Source of the DNA: Alsobacter sp046349155
GTDB taxonomy: Bacteria; Pseudomonadota; Alphaproteobacteria; Rhizobiales; Beijerinckiaceae
Length of the DNA: 64,000 nt
Assembly (NCBI GenBank): GCA_046349155.1
Contig: JAXMCW010000004.1
Location: forward strand, 682,001-746,000
Reading direction: 5' to 3'
Below the pieces are notes generated by a model. The model had not been told where the DNA came from. It worked only from the letters and a program-made list of their open reading frames with translations, and did not search any database. Position numbers and translations under genes: made by a program. Positions 50,056 through 59,017 of this stretch are shown piece by piece. Each line of letters begins with the position of its first letter. The first letter of the stretch is position 1.

Positions 50056-52785
50056 ATGGCGACGGCCGGGGCGAAGCAATCCATCGAAGGGGCGACCGAC
50101 GTCTCTATCCCCATCGACGGCATGACCTGCGCATCCTGTGTCGGCAGGGTGGAAAAGGTGCTGAAGGCGTTTCCGAACGTCACGGCAGCGAACGTCAACC
50201 TTGCCACCGAGCACGCCAAAGTGACGTTCGCTGGCCCTCCCGATCCCGTCGGCCTGGTGCACGCCGTTGAGAAGGCGGGATACTCGGTGCCGAAGGAGAC
50301 GGCGGAACTGGCCATTGAGGGCATGACCTGCGCCTCCTGCGTGAACCGGGTGGAAAAAGCCCTGAAGAAGGTCCCGGGCGTTACGGAGGCCAATGTCAAT
50401 CTCGCGACGGAGAAGGCCAGCGTCCGGTTCATCTCGGGGATGACCACCCCCGCCGGTCTGGCGGCCGTCATCCGGAGGGCGGGCTACGACGTCCGCGCCG
50501 CTGCTTCCGACGCCGCTGCACCGGATCGAGAGCGGGAAGCCCGAGAGCGTGAATACGGGGCTCTGGTGCGGTCCCTTGCTCTTGCAGCCCTTCTGACTCT
50601 TCCCGTCTTTGCGCTGGAGATGGGCTCGCACCTTGTTCCTGCGCTCCACCACTGGGTGATGGACGTCGTCGGCGATCGGGAGAACTGGTACATCCAGTTC
50701 GCCCTTACGACGCTGGTCCTTTTCGGTCCCGGCATGCGGTTCTTCCGCAAGGGCGTCCCAGCCCTGCTGCGGCTATCGCCGGATATGAATTCGCTCGTAG
50801 CCGTCGGAACGGCGGCAGCCTACGGCTATTCAGTCGTCGCAACGTTCACCTCGGGGATCCTTCCGGCTGGAACCGCCAACGTTTACTATGAGGCGGCGGC
50901 GGTCATCGTCACGCTCATCCTTCTCGGGCGAACATTGGAGGCTCGGGCCAAGGGGCGCACCTCCGAAGCCATCAAGCGTCTATTCGGGCTTCAGGCCAAG
51001 GCGGCCAGGGTCGTCCGCGACGGGGTGCTCGTCGAGGTTCCGGTCGACGACGTCCGAACGGGCGACGTGGTGCAGGTTCGGCCCGGCGAGAAGATAGCGG
51101 TGGATGGAGAGGTGCTCGAGGGGTCGTCCTACGTCGACGAGTCGATGATCACCGGCGAGCCAGTACCCGTTCAGAAAGCGGCTGGTGCCAGGGTCGTCGG
51201 CGGAACGATCAACAAGGTCGGGGCCTTTTCATTCCGCGCAACCCAGGTTGGCGCTGATACCGTGCTGGCCCAGATCATCCGCATGGTGGAGCAGGCGCAA
51301 GGGGCCAAGCTGCCGATCCAAGCCTTGGTGGACAAGGTGACCGGCTGGTTCGTTCCGGCAGTGATGGCGGCGGCCCTGCTGACCTTCCTGGCTTGGCTGA
51401 TCCTGGGTCCATCTCCTGCGCTCACCTTCGCACTGGTCAACGCAGTGGCGGTTCTCATCATCGCCTGCCCCTGCGCGATGGGCTTGGCGACGCCGACCTC
51501 GATCATGGTGGGAACGGGTCGGGGGGCGGAACTCGGGATCCTGTTCCGCAATGGCGAGGCGTTGCAGAGCCTGAGGGACGTCGACATCGTGGCCCTCGAC
51601 AAGACCGGCACGATCACCAAGGGGCGACCGGAACTGACCGACCTCATTGTGTCGGAGTTCGATGAAGGCGAGGTGTTGGCGCTGGTTGCAGCGGTCGAAG
51701 CGCGGTCGGAGCACCCGATTGCCGAAGCCATCGTCGACGCTGCCACGGATCGTGGCTTGGACTTCGCGCCTGTCGCCGAATTCGAAGCGGTTCCTGGGTA
51801 TGGCGTCCGTGCGACCGTACAGGGCCGAGCGGTCGAGATCGGCGCCGACCGCTACATGGAACGGCTCGGTGTCGACGTCTCGTCCTTCGCGGCGGCCGCC
51901 GACCGACTGGCCGACGAGGGCAAGAGTCCCCTCTATGCAGCGATCGACAACCGCCTTGCTGCAATCATCGCAGTGGCCGACCCCCTCAAACCGTCGAGCC
52001 CTCAGTCAATTGCCGCCTTGCACCGCCTTGGCCTGAAGGTCGCGATGATCACTGGCGACAATCGTCGTACGGCGGAGGCGATAGGGCGGCAGGTCGGCAT
52101 CGACGACGTCGTCGCAGAGGTCCTGCCGGAGGGCAAGGTGGAGGCGCTCAAGCGGTTGCGCTCCAGGGGACTCAAGGTCGCGTTCGTCGGTGACGGCATC
52201 AACGATGCGCCGGCTCTGGCGGAGGCGGACGTCGGTCTTGCCATTGGCACTGGGACGGACGTCGCTATCGAGAGCGCCGATGTCGTGCTGATGTCCGGCG
52301 ACCTCAGAGGGGTTGCCACCGCCATCGCTCTGTCCAAGGCCACGATCCGCAACATCAAGCAGAATCTGTTCTGGGCCTTTGCCTACAACGTCCTCTTGGT
52401 TCCTGTCGCAGCCGGTGTGCTGTATCCGGTCGACGGTACGCTGCTTTCCCCCATGGTCGCAGCCGCTGCGATGGCGATGTCCAGCGTTTTCGTGCTTGGG
52501 AACGCCCTGCGATTGCGCAGGTTCAAGCCCTCGGACCCGCCGGTCGTGATTTACACCATGCCGTCTTGCCCCGAGTGCGGCGCTCTCAAGACGTGGCTGC
52601 GCGGAGCAGGCATTCCATTCGAGGAGCGCGACCTCGCCGACCCTGCGGTCATGGCCGAGGCCAAGTCGAGGACGGGCTTTCGCACGGCTCCGATCACCGT
52701 GATCGGTGACCGAGCCTTTTCCGGGACGTTCCAGATGCAGAAGCCAAGCATCGCCGCGTCACTGGATGCAGCCGCAATCGGCTGA
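50056..52785 (+). CDS. copA: Copper-translocating P1B-type ATPase with C-terminal glutaredoxin-like domain
   Basis: A 909-residue ATPase. Two N-terminal HMA domains (GMTCASC at about 22-28 and 89-95), eight expected membrane helices, the CPC ion-binding motif near 471, the phosphorylation motif DKTGT at 515 and GDGINDAP. The architecture is Cu(I)-exporting CopA type. After the last helix about 75 residues form a glutaredoxin-like domain (IYTMPSCPECGALKTWLRGA, FEERDL, FRTAPITVIGD), with CPEC at 838-841. That extension is not part of ordinary CopA and may reduce copper or mix redox state with export. GAGGAGA precedes the ATG. Confidence 0.92.
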   Translation: MATAGAKQSIEGATDVSIPIDGMTCASCVGRVEKVLKAFPNVTAANVNLATEHAKVTFAGPPDPVGLVHAVEKAGYSVPKETAELAIEGMTCASCVNRVEKALKKVPGVTEANVNLATEKASVRFISGMTTPAGLAAVIRRAGYDVRAAASDAAAPDREREAREREYGALVRSLALAALLTLPVFALEMGSHLVPALHHWVMDVVGDRENWYIQFALTTLVLFGPGMRFFRKGVPALLRLSPDMNSLVAVGTAAAYGYSVVATFTSGILPAGTANVYYEAAAVIVTLILLGRTLEARAKGRTSEAIKRLFGLQAKAARVVRDGVLVEVPVDDVRTGDVVQVRPGEKIAVDGEVLEGSSYVDESMITGEPVPVQKAAGARVVGGTINKVGAFSFRATQVGADTVLAQIIRMVEQAQGAKLPIQALVDKVTGWFVPAVMAAALLTFLAWLILGPSPALTFALVNAVAVLIIACPCAMGLATPTSIMVGTGRGAELGILFRNGEALQSLRDVDIVALDKTGTITKGRPELTDLIVSEFDEGEVLALVAAVEARSEHPIAEAIVDAATDRGLDFAPVAEFEAVPGYGVRATVQGRAVEIGADRYMERLGVDVSSFAAAADRLADEGKSPLYAAIDNRLAAIIAVADPLKPSSPQSIAALHRLGLKVAMITGDNRRTAEAIGRQVGIDDVVAEVLPEGKVEALKRLRSRGLKVAFVGDGINDAPALAEADVGLAIGTGTDVAIESADVVLMSGDLRGVATAIALSKATIRNIKQNLFWAFAYNVLLVPVAAGVLYPVDGTLLSPMVAAAAMAMSSVFVLGNALRLRRFKPSDPPVVIYTMPSCPECGALKTWLRGAGIPFEERDLADPAVMAEAKSRTGFRTAPITVIGDRAFSGTFQMQKPSIAASLDAAAIG

Positions 52786-52819
52786 GCCGCAGTACCGAGC
52801 GCCGAGAGGGAGCTAGATC

Positions 52820-53305
52820 ATGAACATTGGGCAAGCCGCGGGAGCCTCCGGAGTTTCGGCAAAGATGATCCGGTACTATGAATCGATCGGGCTTGTTCCA
52901 AAGACGGTTCGAACCGACGCAGGCTACAGGGTCTACTCCGATAGTGACGTCAACACGCTCGCCTTCATCAGGCGAGCGAGGAACCTGGGCTTCTCGGTCG
53001 AGCAGATCACCGAACTCGTCGCACTTTGGCGGGATCGAAAGCGTGCCAGCACCGACGTGAAGCGGATAGCGCTCGAACATGTGGAGATCCTCGAGCGCAA
53101 GGCGCACGAGCTGCAGGAGATGGCGGCAACTCTCAAGCATCTTGCTTCGCATTGTCACGGTGACGCACGCCCGGATTGTCCCATCCTGGAGGGCCTGCAA
53201 GGCGAACATGCTGCGCCGCCCCCCGATCTACAGCCCTCGCGCCTGTTCGGGGCTGCGCATCTTGCGTCCACGACCGGTCGTGCACCAAGGCGACGGAATG
53301 GCTGA
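52820..53305 (+). CDS. cueR: MerR-family copper regulator, CueR-like
   Basis: A 161-residue activator. MerR HTH at the N-terminus (MNIGQAAGASGVSAKMIRYY, ESIGLVPKTVRTDAGYRVYS), coiled-coil dimerisation helix (RIALEHVEILERKAHELQEM) and metal loop CHGDARPDCPIL near 112-120, the two-cysteine Cu(I) site of CueR. The C-terminal 35-residue tail is longer than in E. coli. It sits 34 bases after copA and should control the two promoters at 49991 and 53349. Confidence 0.88.
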   Translation: MNIGQAAGASGVSAKMIRYYESIGLVPKTVRTDAGYRVYSDSDVNTLAFIRRARNLGFSVEQITELVALWRDRKRASTDVKRIALEHVEILERKAHELQEMAATLKHLASHCHGDARPDCPILEGLQGEHAAPPPDLQPSRLFGAAHLASTTGRAPRRRNG

Positions 53306-53348
53306 GCAGCGGACGGCGACATCGGCGTTCAACAGCCTGAAATAGCGC

Positions 53349-53379
53349 TTGACCTTGCCATCGTTGGAAGGCTCACCGT
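53349..53379 (+). promoter_or_regulatory. CueR-type promoter/operator of the copper chaperone gene
   Basis: TTGACCTTGCCATCGTTGGA then AGGCTCACCGT, closely matching the copA promoter. The -35 is TTGACC at 53349; the -10-like CACCGT follows after 19 bases and is weaker. It points to the ATG at 53414. Confidence 0.78.
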
Positions 53380-53413
53380 TCTCATCATCACCGCCGCAAA
53401 AGGAGTTACGGAC

Positions 53414-53674
53414 ATGTGTGGATGCTCGAGCAACAAGGCCTCCAAGACGGGCCATGAGGCGTTTCCGAAGGACGGGCTGGTCCTGCGAGTGGAGGACATG
53501 ACCTGCGGTCATTGCGCAGGCACGATCAAGAAGGCTGTCGAGACTGGCCTGCCGGGAACGGAAGTTCACGCCGATCCCGGGTCGAAGTTGGTGTCTATCC
53601 GAGGGACGGCCGATCTCTCTGCCGTAAAGGCGATCGTCACTGAAGCGGGTTACACGCCGTCCCCCGCTTCTTGA
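53414..53674 (+). CDS. copZ: Copper chaperone with N-terminal Cys tail, CopZ-like
   Basis: An 86-residue protein. The N-terminus MCGCSSN adds two cysteines. An HMA domain follows (LVLRVEDMTCGHCAGTIKKA) with the MTCGHC metal site. It would ferry Cu(I) to CopA. The 22-residue lead with a CGC pair is additional to a standard 67-residue CopZ. Confidence 0.85.
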   Translation: MCGCSSNKASKTGHEAFPKDGLVLRVEDMTCGHCAGTIKKAVETGLPGTEVHADPGSKLVSIRGTADLSAVKAIVTEAGYTPSPAS

Positions 53675-53936
53675 CGTCTGCGCCGGGGCTCGGCGAGCAA
53701 CTGTCTCGCCGGGTTCCGTCAACAACTGGCCGGGCAGGCTGTCTCGACCCGAGGCACGGCTGCCCTCGTACGAGTACCGCAATGCTGCCCTGTTTAGAGT
53801 CTATTAACCTTTCCCAACGCGAAATAAGGCTCGGTTCGGGCCATCTGTTCGGGAGTGATGTTACGGACCTCGCTGGTCTTGGCGAACCGAACCAAATATG
53901 AGAGAAGCTCGCAGTGACCAATTCGTCTTGGGGCCC

Positions 53937-54350
53937 ATGAGAAGCATCGCCGCCGTCGTGCTGACCATTGCCATCGCGCTTTTCTCCCTTTTGGGAAGCG
54001 GTAGAGCTGTGCTCGCCACGACGCTCGAGCAGGCTCAGGAGTACGTTTCTGCGAGCGGCACTTCCCCGAGTGGGTTTTCGGCCAAGCATTTTCATCATTC
54101 CTCCCAAGATCGCGGCTCGGTGGCCGGGCAGCTGAAGTCGCCAGCTCATGACACTTTCGGAGAGCACGGATGTGATCGGGGCGGCCAGCAGTCCAACTGC
54201 TGCAGCCTCGATTGCCATGCGCTTTCTGGGGCCATAGACGTGCAGGTGTTCAGCGTTTCCCGCCGGACGACGCCCGTAAAGGCACAGGCTGCGACGATGC
54301 CCCGTGGGAGCCGCATCGACGGCTTTCTGCGCCCACCAAGAGTGGCTTGA
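53937..54350 (+). CDS. Secreted His/Cys-containing protein, copper-associated
   Basis: A 137-residue protein with a signal peptide (RSIAAVVLTIAIALFSLLGS). An upstream ATG at 53898 would add 13 residues before it. The mature part has histidine clusters (KHFHHSS) and cysteines (HGCDRGG; SNCCSLDCHA), resembling DUF2946-type periplasmic proteins seen near copper genes. It might bind copper; direct evidence is only its residues and neighbours. Confidence 0.65.
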   Translation: MRSIAAVVLTIAIALFSLLGSGRAVLATTLEQAQEYVSASGTSPSGFSAKHFHHSSQDRGSVAGQLKSPAHDTFGEHGCDRGGQQSNCCSLDCHALSGAIDVQVFSVSRRTTPVKAQAATMPRGSRIDGFLRPPRVA

Positions 54351-54471
54351 CGGGCGCATTTTGCAGCCCGTCGCTGACGTACTCCGCCTGCCCTTGACCG
54401 GGCTTCCTTGGTAGTCGTCGTGTCCGGCCGCGTGTCCGCGAGCCGTGCAAGTCCTCTGAATCAGGTTTTCC

Positions 54472-54696
54472 ATGAAGACACTGTCAGCTTGCGTGCTGGC
54501 AGCGATTGGCCTTGCGGGCTGCATGCCCGTGGCGCCGGCCTATCTGGCCGCGCCGGCCGATCCTGCGCAGTCCGTGCGTCCATTGTCCATCTCGTCCGCT
54601 TCGGCGGGATCCCGTCGCTTTGCGATCGTTGAGCCCAAGGCCTGGGACGAGCTGAATCGCAACGTAACACCGAAGGGAGCGTCCGATGCCCCCTGA
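54472..54696 (+). CDS. Small lipoprotein
   Basis: A 74-residue lipoprotein (MKTLSACVLAAIGLAGCMPV; lipobox L-A-G-C). The rest is Ala/Pro/Ser-rich, ending ...KPLKAW-like helical residues (KAWDELNRNVTPKG). The last 11 bases overlap the TolC-like gene, so it is likely translated with it. Function unknown; perhaps an accessory for efflux. Confidence 0.7.
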   Translation: MKTLSACVLAAIGLAGCMPVAPAYLAAPADPAQSVRPLSISSASAGSRRFAIVEPKAWDELNRNVTPKGASDAP

Positions 54697-56143
54697 GGTT
54701 TGGCGCTACAGTCGGCTGGCCGGTGTTCTGGGCGCGGCACTATTCCTGTCCGGCTGCGTGACGGCCGGCAAAGAGGGCGGTCTCGGGGCGGTGGATGCCG
54801 TCGCGAAGGCTGAACTCGGTCGTGGGATCGTGAAGGTCTCTACCGAGGCAGAAGCGGCGAATGCCGAGGCTGCGGTTGCCGGCGCGTTGAAACGTCCCTT
54901 GACGGCTGATACGGCCGTCGGCATTGCGCTCGCCAGCAATCGCGGCCTTCAGGCGGCCTACAACGAGCTCGGCATCTCGGAGGCGGCCTTCCTCCAGGCC
55001 AGCCTGCCGCCGAACCCGAAGATCGGCCTTTCGCGCCTCGGCGGCGGCCTCGAACTGGAATTAGAGCGAAGCCTCATCGTCAGCCTTTATGCGCTGGCCA
55101 CTCTGCCGGCCAAGCGGGAGATCGCAGGAACGCAGCTGCGGGCGGCGCAGATGCGCGCGGCGGAAGCCACGCTGAAACTCGCGACCGACGTCAGACGCCA
55201 ATATTATCGGACCGTCGCCGCGAACCAACAGGTGGCGACGCTGCAGCAGGCCAAAGTGACGACCGACGCGACGGCGGACCTCGCCCGAAAGCTCGGCGAG
55301 ACCGGCGGCATGAACAAGCTCGACCAGGCGCGCGAATATGCGTTGGCGGCCGAGCTCGACTCCCAGCTTGCACGGGCGAAGGTTCAGCAGCGGCTCGAAC
55401 GAGAGCGACTCGTGCGCCTCCTGGGTCTGTGGGGTCCAGCCGTTGACTTTCGCATTCCTTCGGCCCTTCCCCCGCTTCCCAAGGCCGTCCGCACCGCGAC
55501 GGACATCGAGGCGCAGGCCCTCACCCGGCGGGTGGACCTGCAGGCCGCCCGTCTTGACCTCGAGGCGCTCGGCCAGTCGCTGGGGCTTACGCAGGCCACG
55601 CGCTTCACGAACGACATCGAACTTGCCGGCAACAGCAAGTACGACCGCAAGAAGACGGTCGCCGAAGACGGCGGTATCGAGAAGGAGAAGCTGAACAGGC
55701 GGGGCCTTGCCGTCGACTTCGAGATTCCGCTGTTCGACTTCGGCCAGGCCCGCACGATGGATGCCGAGCAGCGCTACATGCAGGCTGCCAACCTACTGGC
55801 GGAAAAGGCGGTCAATGTCCGGTCCGAGGCCCGCGAGGCTGCTCTTGCCTACAAGGGCACATGGGACGTGGCACGGCATTACGAGGCCACCGTGCTGCCT
55901 CTGCGCAAGCAGATCCAGGACGAGGCGCTCCTCCAGTACAGCGGCATGCTCGTTGACGTCACCAGCCTCGTCGCTGACGTTCGCGGTCGCATCCTGGCGC
56001 AGGCGCAGGCCATCGACGCCCGCAGGGACTTCTGGGTCGCCGAGGCGGAGCTTCGCGCGGCGTTGGCAGGCGGCGGAGCGGGAGCCGCAAGCGGCAGCTC
56101 TGCCCCAGCCGCAGGCGGCGGCGAACAAGCTGCACCCCATTGA
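54686..56143 (+). CDS. CusC/TolC-like outer membrane efflux protein
   Basis: A 485-residue lipoprotein with lipobox LSGC near residue 21-24. The long helical repeats (RAAQMRAAEATLKLATDVRR, VATLQQAKVTTDATADLARK, YALAAELDSQLARAKVQQRL) and hairpin loops (GLSRLGGGLELELE; VDFEIPLFDFGQ) match outer membrane factors. The C-terminus is Gly/Ala/Ser-rich. No RND pump or membrane-fusion gene is in the window, so its partner is unknown. It is part of the copper operon by position. Confidence 0.85.
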   Translation: MPPEVWRYSRLAGVLGAALFLSGCVTAGKEGGLGAVDAVAKAELGRGIVKVSTEAEAANAEAAVAGALKRPLTADTAVGIALASNRGLQAAYNELGISEAAFLQASLPPNPKIGLSRLGGGLELELERSLIVSLYALATLPAKREIAGTQLRAAQMRAAEATLKLATDVRRQYYRTVAANQQVATLQQAKVTTDATADLARKLGETGGMNKLDQAREYALAAELDSQLARAKVQQRLERERLVRLLGLWGPAVDFRIPSALPPLPKAVRTATDIEAQALTRRVDLQAARLDLEALGQSLGLTQATRFTNDIELAGNSKYDRKKTVAEDGGIEKEKLNRRGLAVDFEIPLFDFGQARTMDAEQRYMQAANLLAEKAVNVRSEAREAALAYKGTWDVARHYEATVLPLRKQIQDEALLQYSGMLVDVTSLVADVRGRILAQAQAIDARRDFWVAEAELRAALAGGGAGAASGSSAPAAGGGEQAAPH

Positions 56144-56153
56144 ACCGAGAGAG

Positions 56154-57563
56154 ATGACCATGGATATCTCGCGCAGACATCTTATCCAGGCTGGCAGCGG
56201 CCTCATCCTCACCGGCGCCACGATGGTCAGCGGCCGCGTTCAAGCGGCCGCTATCCCGGAAGCGGCGACAACAACTGACCCCGCGACCCAGCCACCACTC
56301 CTGCCAAGCTCCGGCCCTGACTATCAGCCGGTGGTTACCCTGAACGGCTGGAGTCTGCCCTGGCGCATGAACGGCGACTGGAAGGAATTCCACCTTGTCG
56401 CCGAGCCCGTCGTTCGAGAAATGGCGCCTGGCATGAAGGCGCACCTGTGGGGTTACAATGGCCAGTCGCCGGGCCCCACCATCGAAGCGGTGGAGGGCGA
56501 CAAGGTCCGCATCTTCGTCACCAACAAGCTGCCGGAAAATACGGCCGTGCACTGGCACGGCCAGCGGCTGCCCAACGGCATGGACGGCGTGGGCGGCCTC
56601 ACCCAGCCCCACATCCCACCCGGGAAAACCTTCGTCTACGAGTTCCAGCTCAGGCGCAGCGGCACCTTCATGTACCACCCGCACTCCGACGAGATGGTGC
56701 AAATGGCGATGGGGATGATGGGGCTCTTCATCGTGCACCCGCGCGACCCGGCCTTCCGCCGCGCTGACCGGGACTTCGCCTTCCTGCTGAACGCCTTCGA
56801 CATCGAGGCCGGCAGCTACGTGCCGAAGGTGAATACCATGCTGGAATTCAACCTCTGGTGCTGGAACAGCCGCGTCTTCCCCGGCATCGACCCGCTTGTC
56901 GTGGGCAAGGGCGACAAGGTGCGGATCCGCTTCGGCAACCTCACCATGACCAACCATCCCATCCACATGCATGGCTACGAGTTCAAGGTTTCGGGCACGG
57001 ACGGCGGCTGGGTGCCCGAGGAGGCGGCCTGGCCGGAGGTCTCGGTCGACTGTGCCGTCGGGCAAATGCGCTCCTTCGACTTCGTGGCCGACGAGCCCGG
57101 CGACTGGGCGATCCACTGCCACAAGTCGCACCACACGATGAACGCCATGGGCCACGCGGTGAAGACGTATATTGGCGTCGACAAGAAGGACATCGCCAAG
57201 CGCCTGCAGAAGCTCGTCCCAGGCTATATGCCGATGGGCTCGAACGGCATGGGTGCCATGGGTTCCATGGAAATGCCGGCCCCCGACAACACGCTCCCAA
57301 TGATGACGGGCTTCGCGCAGTTCGGGCCCGTCGAGATGGGCGGCATGTTTTCGGTCGTGAAGGTCCGAGAGGGGCTCGCCAAGGGCGACTACAAGGACCC
57401 CGGCTGGTTCAAGCATCCTGCGGGCACTGTTGCGTACGAGTTCAAGGGCAACCTGGCCGAAGCGCCGCGCCCCGAGAAGCAGGCCCGTGCCGATGGCGCG
57501 GTTGAATTCTCTGCCGTGGACCCGCGCAAGCGGCCCATGACCGGCGGGCATGAACAACACTGA
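56154..57563 (+). CDS. Multicopper oxidase, Tat-exported (copper tolerance type)
   Basis: A 469-residue enzyme. SRRHLIQAG is a twin-arginine motif followed by a hydrophobic stretch (LILTGATMVS). The four copper-binding motifs are present: HWHG, YHPHSDE, HPIHMHG and HCHKSHH, with Met-rich segments nearby (GYMPMGSNGMGAMGSMEMP). It likely oxidises Cu(I) in the periplasm. An alternative start lies 6 bases later. It begins 10 bases after the outer membrane gene and precedes a cupredoxin gene. Confidence 0.92.
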   Translation: MTMDISRRHLIQAGSGLILTGATMVSGRVQAAAIPEAATTTDPATQPPLLPSSGPDYQPVVTLNGWSLPWRMNGDWKEFHLVAEPVVREMAPGMKAHLWGYNGQSPGPTIEAVEGDKVRIFVTNKLPENTAVHWHGQRLPNGMDGVGGLTQPHIPPGKTFVYEFQLRRSGTFMYHPHSDEMVQMAMGMMGLFIVHPRDPAFRRADRDFAFLLNAFDIEAGSYVPKVNTMLEFNLWCWNSRVFPGIDPLVVGKGDKVRIRFGNLTMTNHPIHMHGYEFKVSGTDGGWVPEEAAWPEVSVDCAVGQMRSFDFVADEPGDWAIHCHKSHHTMNAMGHAVKTYIGVDKKDIAKRLQKLVPGYMPMGSNGMGAMGSMEMPAPDNTLPMMTGFAQFGPVEMGGMFSVVKVREGLAKGDYKDPGWFKHPAGTVAYEFKGNLAEAPRPEKQARADGAVEFSAVDPRKRPMTGGHEQH

Positions 57564-57583
57564 AACATCAAGGAGATCAGAGA

Positions 57584-58066
57584 GTGAAGAACCACATCTT
57601 GGCTGGCGTCCTCGCCGCAGCCTCAGCCCTTGCAGGGACCGCAGCCTGGGCCGGAGCTGGTCCTCCCGGCCATCACCACGCGATGGGAGCGTTCGGGCAA
57701 CCCGGCGATCCCAAGAAGCCCGCACGGACCGTCGAGGTCGTGATGCAGGAGGGCAGCGGCACTATGGCGTTTGTCCCGAACCGCATCGAAGTGAAAAAGG
57801 GCGAGCAGGTCCGCTTCAAGCTCAAGAATGACGGCGAGCTCGATCATGAACTCGTTCTCGCCACACTTGAAATGAACATGCAACATGCCGAGGAGATGAA
57901 GAAGAACCCTGACATGGAGCACGACGATCCGAACGCCAAGCGCGTCCAGCCGAAGAAAACGTCGGAGATCCTCTGGCGTTTTGACAAGGCCGGCACTTTT
58001 GACTTCTCGTGCCTTATTCCCGGCCACCGTGAAGCCGGCATGACCGGCACCGTCATCGTCAAGTAG
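57584..58066 (+). CDS. Secreted cupredoxin (type I copper protein)
   Basis: A 160-residue protein with GTG start and signal peptide (NHILAGVLAAASALAGTAAW). The mature protein has GHHHAMGAFG near its N-terminus and a plastocyanin-like core: ligand His in LDHELVLA and FDFSCLIPGHREAGM with C-x4-H-x4-M. Electron transfer or copper buffering for the oxidase is likely. It ends 13 bases before the CusF-like gene. Confidence 0.9.
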   Translation: MKNHILAGVLAAASALAGTAAWAGAGPPGHHHAMGAFGQPGDPKKPARTVEVVMQEGSGTMAFVPNRIEVKKGEQVRFKLKNDGELDHELVLATLEMNMQHAEEMKKNPDMEHDDPNAKRVQPKKTSEILWRFDKAGTFDFSCLIPGHREAGMTGTVIVK

Positions 58067-58079
58067 AAAGGAATCCCCC

Positions 58080-58373
58080 ATGATCCGCATGATCTTTGCT
58101 GCAACCGCCGCCCTAGGTCTGTCGCTTGCTCCTGCGCTAGCTCAAGATGCGCCGAAGGTGAAGGGCACGGTCGAGAAGGTTGACGACAGCGCCGAAAAGA
58201 TCACCTTGAGCCACGGACCGATCCCAAACCTCGACATGGGCGAGATGAAGATGGTGTTCAAGGCCGGAGACAAGGCCATGCTTAAACAGGTGAAAGCCGG
58301 CGACAAGGTTGTTTTCACCGCCGACCGCGTGAACGGTCAGCTCACCGTTACCTCTATCGCGAAGTCAAAGTAA
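58080..58373 (+). CDS. CusF-like periplasmic copper-binding protein
   Basis: A 97-residue protein with signal peptide (IFAATAALGLSLAPALAQ). The core (VKGTVEKVDDSAEKITLSHG, PIPNLDMGEMKMVFKAGD, KAGDKVVFTADRVNGQLTVT) is a CusF OB-fold with His and two Met ligands. It would carry Cu(I) or Ag(I) to efflux proteins. A terminator follows. Confidence 0.9.
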   Translation: MIRMIFAATAALGLSLAPALAQDAPKVKGTVEKVDDSAEKITLSHGPIPNLDMGEMKMVFKAGDKAMLKQVKAGDKVVFTADRVNGQLTVTSIAKSK

Positions 58374-58392
58374 TCGCGATGCGCGCTCACTG

Positions 58393-58420
58393 GAGCCGCC
58401 CCAGCCATGGGGCGGCTCTT
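58393..58420 (+). terminator. Intrinsic terminator ending the copper operon
   Basis: 10-bp stem GAGCCGCCCC / GGGGCGGCTC (58393-58402 and 58409-58418), loop AGCCAT, followed by TTCT. It ends the transcription unit of the oxidase, cupredoxin and CusF-like genes. Confidence 0.82.
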
Positions 58421-58492
58421 CTACGGTCGCTCGGGCATGATCCAGAGCGGCATTTGCCGGAACCATCCAGCACCGACTCATTGAGAGCGCCC

Positions 58493-59008
58493 ATGAGAGC
58501 TGCATTAGCGGGCCTCCTGCTGTTCTTTGTGTCGCCTGCCCTGGCATCACACGATCCGTCACACGTCACCGCCCTTGGGCAGGTTACGAAGCTGCCGCTG
58601 CCACGATTTGCGTCGTTCAAGACGGACAATGTGAATCTGCGAGGAGGCCCAGGGCGGGACTACGAGATCCGTTCGATCTACAAGCGCTCCGGCCTCCCGA
58701 TCGAAATCACAGCGGAATTCGAAACGTGGCGAAAGGTCCGCGACTCCTCGGGAGAGGAGGGATGGGTCCTGGCAGGACTGATTTCGGGAAAGAGAACGGT
58801 CCTGTCGGCACCCTGGGGCAAGGCCCCGAATGCAGTTCATTCCGAGCCTGACGCTGTGTCGGAGACGGTGGCGCTCATGGAGCCCGGAGTTCAGGCGAAC
58901 GTCGTCAAGTGCAAGGCCGGATGGTGTCGTATCAAAGGCAATGGCTTCGAAGGATACGCTGCCTCTTCAACGTTGTGGGGAGTCTATCCCGACGAGGACT
59001 ATCCGTAA
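58493..59008 (+). CDS. Secreted SH3-domain protein
   Basis: A 171-residue protein. The signal peptide (RAALAGLLLFFVSPALA) precedes two SH3b domains (VNLRGGPGRDYEIRSIYKRS, WRKVRDSSGEEGWV; then GWCRIKGNGFEGYAAS). Such periplasmic proteins bind cell-wall material or act as accessory domains. An upstream in-frame start was rejected because the extension runs through the terminator. Confidence 0.82.
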   Translation: MRAALAGLLLFFVSPALASHDPSHVTALGQVTKLPLPRFASFKTDNVNLRGGPGRDYEIRSIYKRSGLPIEITAEFETWRKVRDSSGEEGWVLAGLISGKRTVLSAPWGKAPNAVHSEPDAVSETVALMEPGVQANVVKCKAGWCRIKGNGFEGYAASSTLWGVYPDEDYP

Positions 59009-59017
59009 CGTAGAGGT

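Noticed and set aside
53804..53835. Third possible CueR-type site (TTAACCTTTCCCA...AAATAAGG) upstream of the secreted His/Cys protein
   Set aside because: The dyad and -35 differ at several positions from the two clear sites, and no 19-bp-spaced -10 is evident.
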